Of a DNA stretch of 58,236 nucleotides, positions 50,944-58,236 are shown piece by piece. This DNA is from Chthoniobacteraceae bacterium (GTDB lineage Bacteria > Verrucomicrobiota > Verrucomicrobiia > Chthoniobacterales > Chthoniobacteraceae), in assembly GCA_947471505.1 (NCBI GenBank), contig CANIWM010000032.1, positions 1-58,236 of the forward strand, given 5' to 3'. The notes under the pieces were generated by a model. That model was given only the letters and a program-made list of their open reading frames with translations. It had not been told where the DNA came from and did not search any database. A program made the translations under genes and the position numbers. Within the stretch, counting starts at the first letter, position 1. Each line of letters starts with the position of its first letter.

Positions 50944-52340
50944 GGTGTTTTAAGAGTGAATCGGTTGGTTTTCAGACGTGCGATGGTGATTTCCACATCG
51001 TCGTTTGGCGCAGTGCGACGGTGGAATGATTGGAGCACCCATTTCCCGATGGGCAGTGCGCGGTTTGTCATCGTGCGGCGCTCGGTAAAAACGGGCTGAT
51101 AGTCGTAGAGTCGTTCGCCTTGATGGTCCGCCACATCGAGGCGGCGGATGAAGCCGTTGTTCTCGATCTGCTTGTCGTTCACGTTCAGCAGCGCCGCACT
51201 TTCCGTAGCATAGTAGGGGTCAATCTCGATTTCAAAAACCGAGCCCACATTCTTAATCTCAAACATCTGCTGTGGCGGCAGCGGGATGTAATCCGGCGTG
51301 ACCACCGTCCGATGCGGACCCAAAAAGTGCCGCCAGTTGTCTCGGTTTACGCTCGGAGGTAGTGCCCAAAATGCTGCGGCCCGCTTGTCCACTTGGAGCG
51401 TCGGCGGTCCTCCGCCCCTGGCGTCAAACTCTGTCGGGTAGCGAACTTCGAGAACATTCTCCTGCCAAGCCTGCTGCCCGTGGATAGTCGGAAGACTCAC
51501 ACACTCGGCGAGCGTGGCTTTCCCCTCGGCTGCCAACTTCCTCAAAATCTCATCCGCAGCCTTATCTCCCCGCTCAATCGCGATGCGAGCGCGTATGCCA
51601 TCGGCAACCGGCAGACGATAGCGCAGGAGTTCAATTCTCGACATCCGCGCGGCCCCGACTGGCTCCGCTTCCACCTTTGGCTCTGCCGTGCCCGATGCCG
51701 TCAACGTGACAATATGCAGTTCCAATTGCTCCGGCTTTTCGTGCTCCAAGTAACAGCCCACCAAAGTCGGAATGCCACTCCGCGCGACGATTATCGTGCG
51801 CGTATTTTTTGTGACGAACTTTGGCTGTTCGATCACGTATTTGATTCCGTCGGCACGGATGCCGTATTCGTAGCGGATATTGCCGGGATGCGAGACGCGC
51901 TGGGTGGTGATGCTGGCCTGAATCACCGCTCCGCCCGCCCAAACCGCGGGCGATGATTTGAGAGTCGTCCCGATGTTTTTCACTTCCATCACCGTCGGCG
52001 CTGCCGGGATCGCGAGACCGCTGGCACGACTTGGAGCCAAACGCGGATTAGGCGATTCATACTCGGTCGGGTAGCGATGCTCCGTGACATCCTCGGCCAC
52101 AGAGTCTCCACCATCCGCCACAGTTCCAAACAACTCCGCAACGAGCACCGCACGACCATCTCCGAGCATTCGCTCCACCATCGCAGTGGCCTCGCGCGTC
52201 GTTCGCTCTTCGGAAAACAGCTCCACGATTTCCAAGCCCGACGATACCGGGAGACGCACCACGCGGAACTCGGTCGCGACATTCCACGCGGCCCACGCGC
52301 GAACGGACATGCAGCACAGCAGCAAGAAAAGCGGCTTCAT
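50940..52340 (-). CDS. Exported protein, secretin-like RYPTE module family (member B, two modules)
   Basis: The 466-residue product starts with a signal peptide (MKPLFLLLCCMSVRAWA) and contains two copies of the shared module. Module one has RYPTEY (89-94), MEVKNIGTTLKSS (118-130), EQPKF (171-175) and IPTLVGCYLEHEKPEQLELH. Module two has RYPTEF (300-305), FEIKNVGSVFEIEIDP (360-375), QPVF (415-418) and DDVEITIARL near the end. The LVG and QLELH-type strings resemble the closing strands of secretins. It overlaps both neighbours by four bases. Confidence 0.75.
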   Translation of the reverse strand: MKPLFLLLCCMSVRAWAAWNVATEFRVVRLPVSSGLEIVELFSEERTTREATAMVERMLGDGRAVLVAELFGTVADGGDSVAEDVTEHRYPTEYESPNPRLAPSRASGLAIPAAPTVMEVKNIGTTLKSSPAVWAGGAVIQASITTQRVSHPGNIRYEYGIRADGIKYVIEQPKFVTKNTRTIIVARSGIPTLVGCYLEHEKPEQLELHIVTLTASGTAEPKVEAEPVGAARMSRIELLRYRLPVADGIRARIAIERGDKAADEILRKLAAEGKATLAECVSLPTIHGQQAWQENVLEVRYPTEFDARGGGPPTLQVDKRAAAFWALPPSVNRDNWRHFLGPHRTVVTPDYIPLPPQQMFEIKNVGSVFEIEIDPYYATESAALLNVNDKQIENNGFIRRLDVADHQGERLYDYQPVFTERRTMTNRALPIGKWVLQSFHRRTAPNDDVEITIARLKTNRFTLKTP

Positions 52341-52999
52341 TTTGCAACGGGCATCGTCCAGCCACGGAGGATGAAAAGCTCCACTTCATCGGGCTTGCCG
52401 GGCACGGCATGGACGCCGAGTAGCGTGCGCTTACCGGACTTCAATGAAATGCTGCCCGCGTGGCGGGAGATAGAAAACTGCGGCTGCTTCAGCGTCACCT
52501 TCGAGTCATCCGGGAGCCGCGCAGCCTCGACTTCGCTCCAGCCGATGAGCCGGACGTGAGACTCCTCCGTTTTCAGCCGAAGCGTCTGCCCGTCGGGGCT
52601 CACCGCACTCTCCGCCGAGAAACGCACGCCGACTTCCCGCACTTCAAACGTCGTGGGATTCAGCGCCACGGCGGGCACCTTCCCGTCGCCAACCGGCTTG
52701 GCTGGTGCCCACTCCGATGCGTAACGCACTTCGTCCACCTGCTTCGATTCGAGCTTCCCGCCAGCATCGCAGCGCCCGGTGAGCGTGGCTACGGCGTGAG
52801 CCTCGCCCGCAGTCACTAAACTCTCCAGCTTGGCAAAAGCCGCATCGATTTTCGCATCGTCCCGCAGCTCCGGCATGAGCGCGGCAGCCTGCTTTTTCGC
52901 CAACGTGACGACGTAGAACTCCGTATGGATGCTCCAATCTGCCCACGCGGTCTGCACCGCCGCGCAAATACAAATCAAAACCGGGAAGAGGGTTTTCAT
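52337..52999 (-). CDS. Exported protein, secretin-like RYPTE module family (member C)
   Basis: The start at 52999 gives 220 residues with a signal peptide (MKTLFPVLICICAAVQTAWA). The module reads VRYASE (91-96, a variant of RYPTE), FEVREVGVRFSAESAVSPDG (118-137), KQPQFS (171-176), SISLKSGKRTLLG (183-195) and EVELFIL (205-211). It is the first gene of the operon. A longer frame begins at 53077 but lacks a signal peptide. The divergent kexin-like protease gene starts about 200 bases away, and the two may share a regulatory region. Confidence 0.75.
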   Translation of the reverse strand: MKTLFPVLICICAAVQTAWADWSIHTEFYVVTLAKKQAAALMPELRDDAKIDAAFAKLESLVTAGEAHAVATLTGRCDAGGKLESKQVDEVRYASEWAPAKPVGDGKVPAVALNPTTFEVREVGVRFSAESAVSPDGQTLRLKTEESHVRLIGWSEVEAARLPDDSKVTLKQPQFSISRHAGSISLKSGKRTLLGVHAVPGKPDEVELFILRGWTMPVAK

Positions 53000-53196
53000 G
53001 GGACTTGTATGACGGCGCGCGGGGACGAAGAGGCGCAAAGATGAGCGACTGTGGTTGTTTTTGACGAGTTGGGACACGGCGGCACGTTACGCGAAAAGCG
53101 AATCGGTGCGAGCTTTCAGTGAGCCTCGGGCCGGACCTGTCTTCTTCTTGCGTTTCGCGAAAAGAGCGACAAAGTTCCGCGCCACTTTTCACCCGA

Positions 53197-56100
53197 ATGC
53201 TCCGCTCCATCGCCATCATCGCTTTCTTCGCGACTACCCGTTTCGCGTCCGCCGAGACCTTTGCCATCAAGGACGAAGGTGCCGTTCGTTCGTTCGAGGT
53301 CGCGACGGATGAGCTTGGCAGCATCGGGCGCGATGGGCGCGGCTCGTTGATAAAAGCGACGGCTCAACAGCACGCGGATGCTCGCCGGAATGGTCGCGAC
53401 CTCGTGCTCTACGAAAAGGGCCGCCCGCACAATGAGTTCACGCGCCGCTGGCTCACGGCCCGCGTCCTCGTGAAGCTCGCGCCGGGCGCAGATGCCGCCG
53501 CTTTGGCAAAAGAGATCGGTGCGGTGCGGGTCGAGCAGCCTGATTTCGCGCCGGGCTACGCGATTTTCGATGCGCCCGCGGGCGCGCTCACGCTCGTGGA
53601 TTTGCTGCGCAAAAAAGCGGGCGTCGAGAGTGCCGAGCCGCTGCTCGCTCGGCAGGGGAAGAAGCGCTTCATTCCCACCGATCCGCTTTTTTCCGACAAC
53701 GTCGCAAACGTCGGCTACCAGTGGCACCTGCGCAACGTCGGCACGCGCGGCGGCACTGCGGGGATTGACCTGAATATCACCACCGCTTGGGACACCGTGC
53801 GCGGCGCGGGCGTGAAAATCGGCATCGTGGACGACGGCCTCGACATCCTCCACCCCGACCTCGCCGCCAACGTGGATGCCACCGCCAGCCACGACTTTAA
53901 CGACGGCGACGCCGACCCTTCGCCAAGCACCGCCGCCGACATTCACGGCACCTCCGTCGCCGGCCTCGCCGCTGCCCGCGCGAATAACGCCAGCGGCGGC
54001 TCCGGCGTCGCCCCGGAGTCCACGCTCGCCGGGCTCCGACTCCTCGGCGGACCGCAGACGGACGCGGGCGACGCCGCCGCATTTGCATGGCGCAACGACA
54101 TCATCGCCATCAAGAGCAACTCGTGGGGCCCCGACGACGACGGCGCGACCCTCGGCGGCCCTGGGACGCTGGCCAGCGCAGCTTTGCAGAGCGCCGTAGC
54201 CACCGGGCGCGGGGGAAAAGGAACCGTCTTCTGCTGGGCTGGCGGCAACGGCGGCACGGGCGATAATTCCAATTTCGACGGCTACGCAAACAGCCCTTAC
54301 GTGCTCACTTTTGGCGCGATCACCGACGCCGGGACGCAAGCGCCCTACAGCGAAAGCGGCGCAAACCTCACCGCCAGCGTCCCCTCCGACGGCGGCGCAC
54401 AATTGATCACCACCACCGACGTGCGCGCACTCGCCGGGTATAACAACGGACACACCGCAGGCAATTTCCCCGACGGCGATTTCACCAACGACTTCGGCGG
54501 CACCTCCGCCGCCGCGCCGCTCGCATCCGGCATCGCCGCGCTCGTCCTGCAAACGAACCCCGCCCTCGGCTGGCGCGACGTGCAAGAAATCCTCATCCGC
54601 TCCGCTCGAAAAAACGCGCCCACCGACTCCGACTGGGCCAACAACGGAGCTGGCATCCATTTCAACCATAAGTTCGGCGCGGGCCTGCTCGACGCCACCG
54701 CCGCCGTCACCCTCGCGACCGACTGGGTGAACCTCGGCCCACTCACCACCCTCCGCAAGCTCGACGTCATCCCCGCCAACATCCCCGACGCCCCATCCAC
54801 CGGCCTCTCGCGCACATTCACCTTCGCCGCGAGCGATGGGCTGCGCGTGGAAAAAGCGGCACTCACCGTCAGCCTCACGCACGCCGCGCGCGGCACGCTC
54901 GAAGTGGACCTCACGTCCCCCAGCGGCATGGTCAGCCACCTCGCCACCACCCGCGCACTCGATACCGGCGCGAACCTCGACTGGACATTTTCCACCGCCC
55001 GCCACTGGGGCGAAAGCGCCGTCGGCACATGGACCGTCACCGTCCGCGACACCCTCATCGGCGACGTCGGCGTGCTCAATCGCCTCACGCTAGAGCTTCA
55101 CGGCAGCGCCCCCACCGGCACTAGCGCGCCCATTATAAATAGCGGCACTACCGCCAGCGGGAACGCCGGTTCTGCATTCGGTTTTCGCATCACCGCGAGC
55201 AACGCGCCCACCAGCTTCGCCGCCACCGGGCTCCCAGCGGGACTCAGCATCAATGCCCTCACCGGGCTCATCAGCGGCACCGGCACTACGTCGGGAAATT
55301 ACGCCGTCGGCGTCAGCGCCACGAACACTTTTGGCACCGCCAACAGCACCCTCACCATCACCCTCGGCAGCAATCTCGTCGCCGCAATCGCCGACGCCAT
55401 AGACCAGCCCGCCCTCACCTGGGAACTAGACCTCGCCAACGTCTGGGCCCGCGTCACCGGCACCGCGCCCGCCGTCACCCACGACGGCACCGACGCCGCC
55501 CGCACTCCCACCATCACCGACAACGGCAGTACCTCATTTTCCACCATCATCGTCGGCCCGCAGGTCATCCGCTTCTTTTGGAAAGTATCCTCCGAAGCCA
55601 ACTACGACATCCTCCACTTCGCGCTCGACGACGTGGACCAAGCCACCCTCAGCGGCAACGTAGATTGGCAGCAGCGCGGCTTCCTCATCCCCGCAGGCGC
55701 GCACGCACTCCGCTGGACCTACGATAAAGACGTGAGCGGCAGCGCAGGCAGCGACGCCGCGTGGGTGGACCAAATCACCCTCACTCCCTTCGCCACCTCG
55801 CTCCCCGTCTTCACCATCGAGCCCACACCCATCACCGTCGCAGTCGGCGGCACCGCAGCATTCATCAGCAAAGCCGATGGCCCCGGCACCATCACCTACC
55901 AATGGCAGCGCAACGCCGCCAACATCGTCGGAGCCACCAGCCGCACCTACACCTTCACCGCCGCCACCGCAGGCACCTACACCTGCCTCGCCACCAACTC
56001 CCTCGGCACTACCACCAGTCTCCCCGCCATCCTCACCGTCGCCACCGCAGACACCAACATCCAAAACGCCGTAGATAACACCCTCATCTGGGCCAAGACC

Positions 56101-56838
56101 GGCAGTTTCCCGCAATTCTCCCGCATTGCCTCCACCTCTTCGGTCAACACCCATGATGCTGTGGACAGCGCCATCGCCACCGGCCTCATCGCAGGCTCGG
56201 ATACGACCATCTCCACCACCGTCGTCGGCCCCGGCACGCTCACCTTCTGGTGGCGTTCAGATGGCACGGTTGACAGCGACGTGCTCGGCTTCAACCTCGA
56301 CGGAATCGAAACCGACTACATCACCAATACCGGCGCGTTTTTACAAAACACGCAGTCCATCCCCGCAGGCATCCATACCATCTCTTGGACCTTCTACGCG
56401 GGCACCGGCACCGGGCGCGGCATCGTGGACCAAGTCGCCTTCGCCCTCACTCCCTACGGCACATGGCAGGCCGCGAAATTCACCACCGCCCAGCGCATCG
56501 ACAGCCTCATCTCCGGCCCCACCGCAGACCCCGACGCCGACGGCATCCCCAATATCACCGAGCAATACTTCGGCACCCTCCCCACCGCCCCGACCGTCGC
56601 CCCAACCACCATCGCCTACGAAGCGCCGAATTACACATTTACCTACAAAAAAGACACCTCTGCATCGACGATCGCGCGCACCATCGAGCACACCACAGAC
56701 CTCTATAATTGGACCCCCGTCACCGCCACCGAGAGCATCCTTAGCACCGTCGGCACCGTGCAGACCGTCAAAGCCACTCTCCCCAGCGTGACTGGGGGCC
56801 AACACACCTACCGGTTGCGGCTGGAACTGAGCGAGTAG
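53197..56838 (+). CDS. Secreted kexin-like serine protease (family S8) with P domain and Ig-like repeats
   Basis: The ATG at 53197 gives 1213 residues: a signal peptide (MLRSIAIIAFFATTRFASA), an I9-like prosegment (residues 85-160) and an S8 catalytic domain (about 170-490). The catalytic residues are Asp212 in GIVDDGLD, His250 in DIHGTSVAGL and Ser437 in GGTSAAAPLASG, with Asn351 (AGGNGGTGDN) as a likely oxyanion residue. The order and motifs resemble kexin-type S8B proteases. A P domain follows (about 515-640), then Ig-like domains including SNAPTSFAATGLPAGLSINA and an I-set-like stretch. The C-terminus holds DPDADGIPNITEQYF. It probably matures surface proteins or digests extracellular protein. 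Confidence 0.9.
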   Translation: MLRSIAIIAFFATTRFASAETFAIKDEGAVRSFEVATDELGSIGRDGRGSLIKATAQQHADARRNGRDLVLYEKGRPHNEFTRRWLTARVLVKLAPGADAAALAKEIGAVRVEQPDFAPGYAIFDAPAGALTLVDLLRKKAGVESAEPLLARQGKKRFIPTDPLFSDNVANVGYQWHLRNVGTRGGTAGIDLNITTAWDTVRGAGVKIGIVDDGLDILHPDLAANVDATASHDFNDGDADPSPSTAADIHGTSVAGLAAARANNASGGSGVAPESTLAGLRLLGGPQTDAGDAAAFAWRNDIIAIKSNSWGPDDDGATLGGPGTLASAALQSAVATGRGGKGTVFCWAGGNGGTGDNSNFDGYANSPYVLTFGAITDAGTQAPYSESGANLTASVPSDGGAQLITTTDVRALAGYNNGHTAGNFPDGDFTNDFGGTSAAAPLASGIAALVLQTNPALGWRDVQEILIRSARKNAPTDSDWANNGAGIHFNHKFGAGLLDATAAVTLATDWVNLGPLTTLRKLDVIPANIPDAPSTGLSRTFTFAASDGLRVEKAALTVSLTHAARGTLEVDLTSPSGMVSHLATTRALDTGANLDWTFSTARHWGESAVGTWTVTVRDTLIGDVGVLNRLTLELHGSAPTGTSAPIINSGTTASGNAGSAFGFRITASNAPTSFAATGLPAGLSINALTGLISGTGTTSGNYAVGVSATNTFGTANSTLTITLGSNLVAAIADAIDQPALTWELDLANVWARVTGTAPAVTHDGTDAARTPTITDNGSTSFSTIIVGPQVIRFFWKVSSEANYDILHFALDDVDQATLSGNVDWQQRGFLIPAGAHALRWTYDKDVSGSAGSDAAWVDQITLTPFATSLPVFTIEPTPITVAVGGTAAFISKADGPGTITYQWQRNAANIVGATSRTYTFTAATAGTYTCLATNSLGTTTSLPAILTVATADTNIQNAVDNTLIWAKTGSFPQFSRIASTSSVNTHDAVDSAIATGLIAGSDTTISTTVVGPGTLTFWWRSDGTVDSDVLGFNLDGIETDYITNTGAFLQNTQSIPAGIHTISWTFYAGTGTGRGIVDQVAFALTPYGTWQAAKFTTAQRIDSLISGPTADPDADGIPNITEQYFGTLPTAPTVAPTTIAYEAPNYTFTYKKDTSASTIARTIEHTTDLYNWTPVTATESILSTVGTVQTVKATLPSVTGGQHTYRLRLELSE

Positions 56839-57283
56839 TTTGATGTTCGCGATGAGAATGCGTGCACAGGTGAGATTTGCATCCCGCTCTGGTCTGTCGC
56901 CTTCTCTATCCGGGAAAATGTATTTATCTGCGCTACCTCATCTATTTGCGGCGGGGCGCGATGTGTGAGCCATCGCACGCGGTGGGAAGACTGCTTGTTC
57001 AAAGCGAACGTTGATCTTTTCGGTAACGAAACATGCACCCTAAAGACTACAGGAAAGAAACATTTCATATTTATTCTCGGAAAATGGCAGATCATCTCAT
57101 CGCTGGGATGGTCCGTGCTGATGATGAGGGCACTTCACAGCAATTGATGAACGCCGGATGAATTTTTATTATTGACAAGTTTTGGGACTGGGCTGTTGTA
57201 GAGGAAAATAAGCTTCCATTGCTTTTTTCCAACGAGTTCATTTGAACCCAACTCTTCAGATTCAGTAAATATACTCTACCGCC
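56839..57283 (+). promoter_or_regulatory. AT-richer intergenic region with a possible -35 box
   Basis: This 445-base gap is visibly lower in GC than its surroundings. A perfect TTGACA lies at 57172-57177, but no good -10 box follows at the right distance. No gene or hairpin is convincing. The downstream gene begins at a GTG. Confidence 0.35.
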
Positions 57284-58117
57284 GTGAAACACTCCGCCAA
57301 GAAACCTACAATCCTCTCCCGCAGCATCGCTTTCGCGCTCTCGCTGCCCATCGTCGCTTCAACGTCGCAGCAGGCAAGCGCTGCCACGTATTTCTGGGAC
57401 ACCACTACCACGGGTTCGTGGAACACCCTGACGAACTGGTGGACCACGGCTGGGGGGACAACCAATCCCACGGTCATTCCCTCAGCGGCAGACACGTTGA
57501 CCTTCAACGGGACAGCCGTGAATGGGGCGACGATATCCCAGTTGGATGCCAATTACTCCATTACCGGCATGGTCTTCAATAACACCGGCACGACTCTCAT
57601 CGACTCCAATTCCGCCACCACTCGCGTCCTTACGCTCGGGACCGGTGGAATCACAGTCGCCTCCGGGGCGGGCGCGGTCACCATCGGCGATGCAACGAAT
57701 GTAACCAACATCACGCTCGGAGCTACGCAGACATGGACGAACAATTCGACCACCAACGCGCTGACGGTGGTCAATGGCCTGACAATGGCGGCCAATCCGC
57801 TTATCTTTGCCGGTGCTGGAGCGTTCAATCTGAATGGAGTGATCAGCGGTACCGTCGCGACTGGAACGACCGCCCTGACGATCGGGACTGGCGCTGGCAG
57901 CGGCACGACAGTCACCCTCGGTAACACTGCCAACAGTTTCACAGGAAACATCGCCGTTAATGGCGGCACTCTAATCAGCGCGTACGCCAGCGCGGCGGGT
58001 GCAACCAGTTTCCTTGGAGGCCAGATTGGTACCGTTTATCGCACGATAAGCCTCACCAATGGCGGCACCTACCAAAACACCGCCACTTTTAAGGAATGCC
58101 TGAATAAAGCGGCGTGA
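57284..58117 (+). pseudogene. Autotransporter-associated beta-strand protein, truncated
   Basis: The GTG start gives 277 residues with a signal peptide (SIAFALSLPIVASTSQQASA before ATYFWDTT). The typical opening ATYFWDTTTTGSWNTLTNWW and strand repeats such as TLGTGGITVASGAGAVTIG and FTGNIAVNGGTLISAYAS mark it as a verrucomicrobial autotransporter-associated repeat protein. Such proteins commonly run to more than 1000 residues. Here the frame changes character after YQNTATF, and the last eight residues (KECLNKAA) do not fit. A truncation is likely. Confidence 0.7.
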
Positions 58118-58236
58118 TTCTGGCGCGATTGCGATGAGACGCCTCGTTGAGCGTTCCGGGTGGTGTTTTTTGGGCGAAATCGGGTTAAAGCCGTCGTTTT
58201 TGGTGAGTTCCGTACAGGGTCAAGCCTTTGGCAGCA
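58090..58236. mobile_element. Possible end of an inserted element at the window edge
   Basis: From about 58090 the sequence no longer resembles the beta-strand repeat gene. The following 147 bases are non-coding in all frames. This fits the left end of an insertion sequence whose transposase lies beyond the window, but no terminal repeat or transposase can be shown here. Confidence 0.3.

Noticed and set aside
53116-55005. 629-codon minus-strand frame
   Set aside because: It is antisense to the S8 protease with an intact catalytic triad; its glycine- and valine-rich composition is typical of GC-rich antisense.

Overview
This window (about 62 percent GC by eye) looks like chromosomal DNA of a soil- or water-type member of the Verrucomicrobiota, probably near Chthoniobacterales; this is inferred from gene families, not from a marker gene. 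The indicators are an N-terminal LESRIAP-type motif on a giant Calx-beta protein, a PVC-type membrane-bound dehydrogenase fused to cytochrome c, an autotransporter-associated beta-strand protein, a BatA-like von Willebrand protein, a tiny AURKAIP1/COX24-type ribosomal protein, and many intergenic palindromic elements. No phage, integrase or conjugation gene is visible. Most genes are housekeeping or envelope functions in short runs.

Layout. 1-2.9 kb: nitrogen module on the minus strand, an ammonium transporter with a near-consensus sigma-54 promoter followed by a P-II regulator, flanked by inverted copies of a palindromic element. 2.9-14.6 kb: a small secreted protein, a 2819-residue Calx-beta protein, MoeA and a serine carboxypeptidase. 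14.6-23.6 kb: two minus-strand envelope genes, then a plus-strand run: hisG, a 34-aa ribosomal protein, a TPR protein, a lipoprotein, a GH57 enzyme, a FIST protein and a methyltransferase. 23.7-30.6 kb: a VapBC-like cassette between direct repeats, a degenerate alkaline phosphatase, a flavoprotein-ferredoxin fusion coupled to a glycosyltransferase, a leucine-rich-repeat protein, a 42-bp minisatellite and a small regulator. 30.8-38.7 kb: PVC dehydrogenase, TerC protein, tandem thioredoxin-fold protein, a second toxin-antitoxin pair, an acyl-CoA synthetase-like gene and an L,D-transpeptidase. 38.7-49 kb: BatA-like protein, TPR protein, aldehyde dehydrogenase, tRNA-Arg, accA, a defective-looking L,D-transpeptidase, pgk, an oxidoreductase and acpP. 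49-58 kb: secreted proteins, including three overlapping genes of one unrecognised family, a kexin-like protease, and an autotransporter-type gene cut short near the window end.

How the genes work together. Amt and P-II form the classical ammonium uptake and sensing pair. AccA and ACP belong to fatty-acid synthesis but lie in different transcription units. The strongest candidate for something undescribed is the operon at 50143-52999. It encodes four copies of a roughly 200-residue exported module with an RYPTE-type motif and a secretin-like strand pattern. A second theme is the density of hairpin or palindromic elements between genes: at least five sequence families, one of which supplies the stop codon of a neighbouring gene.
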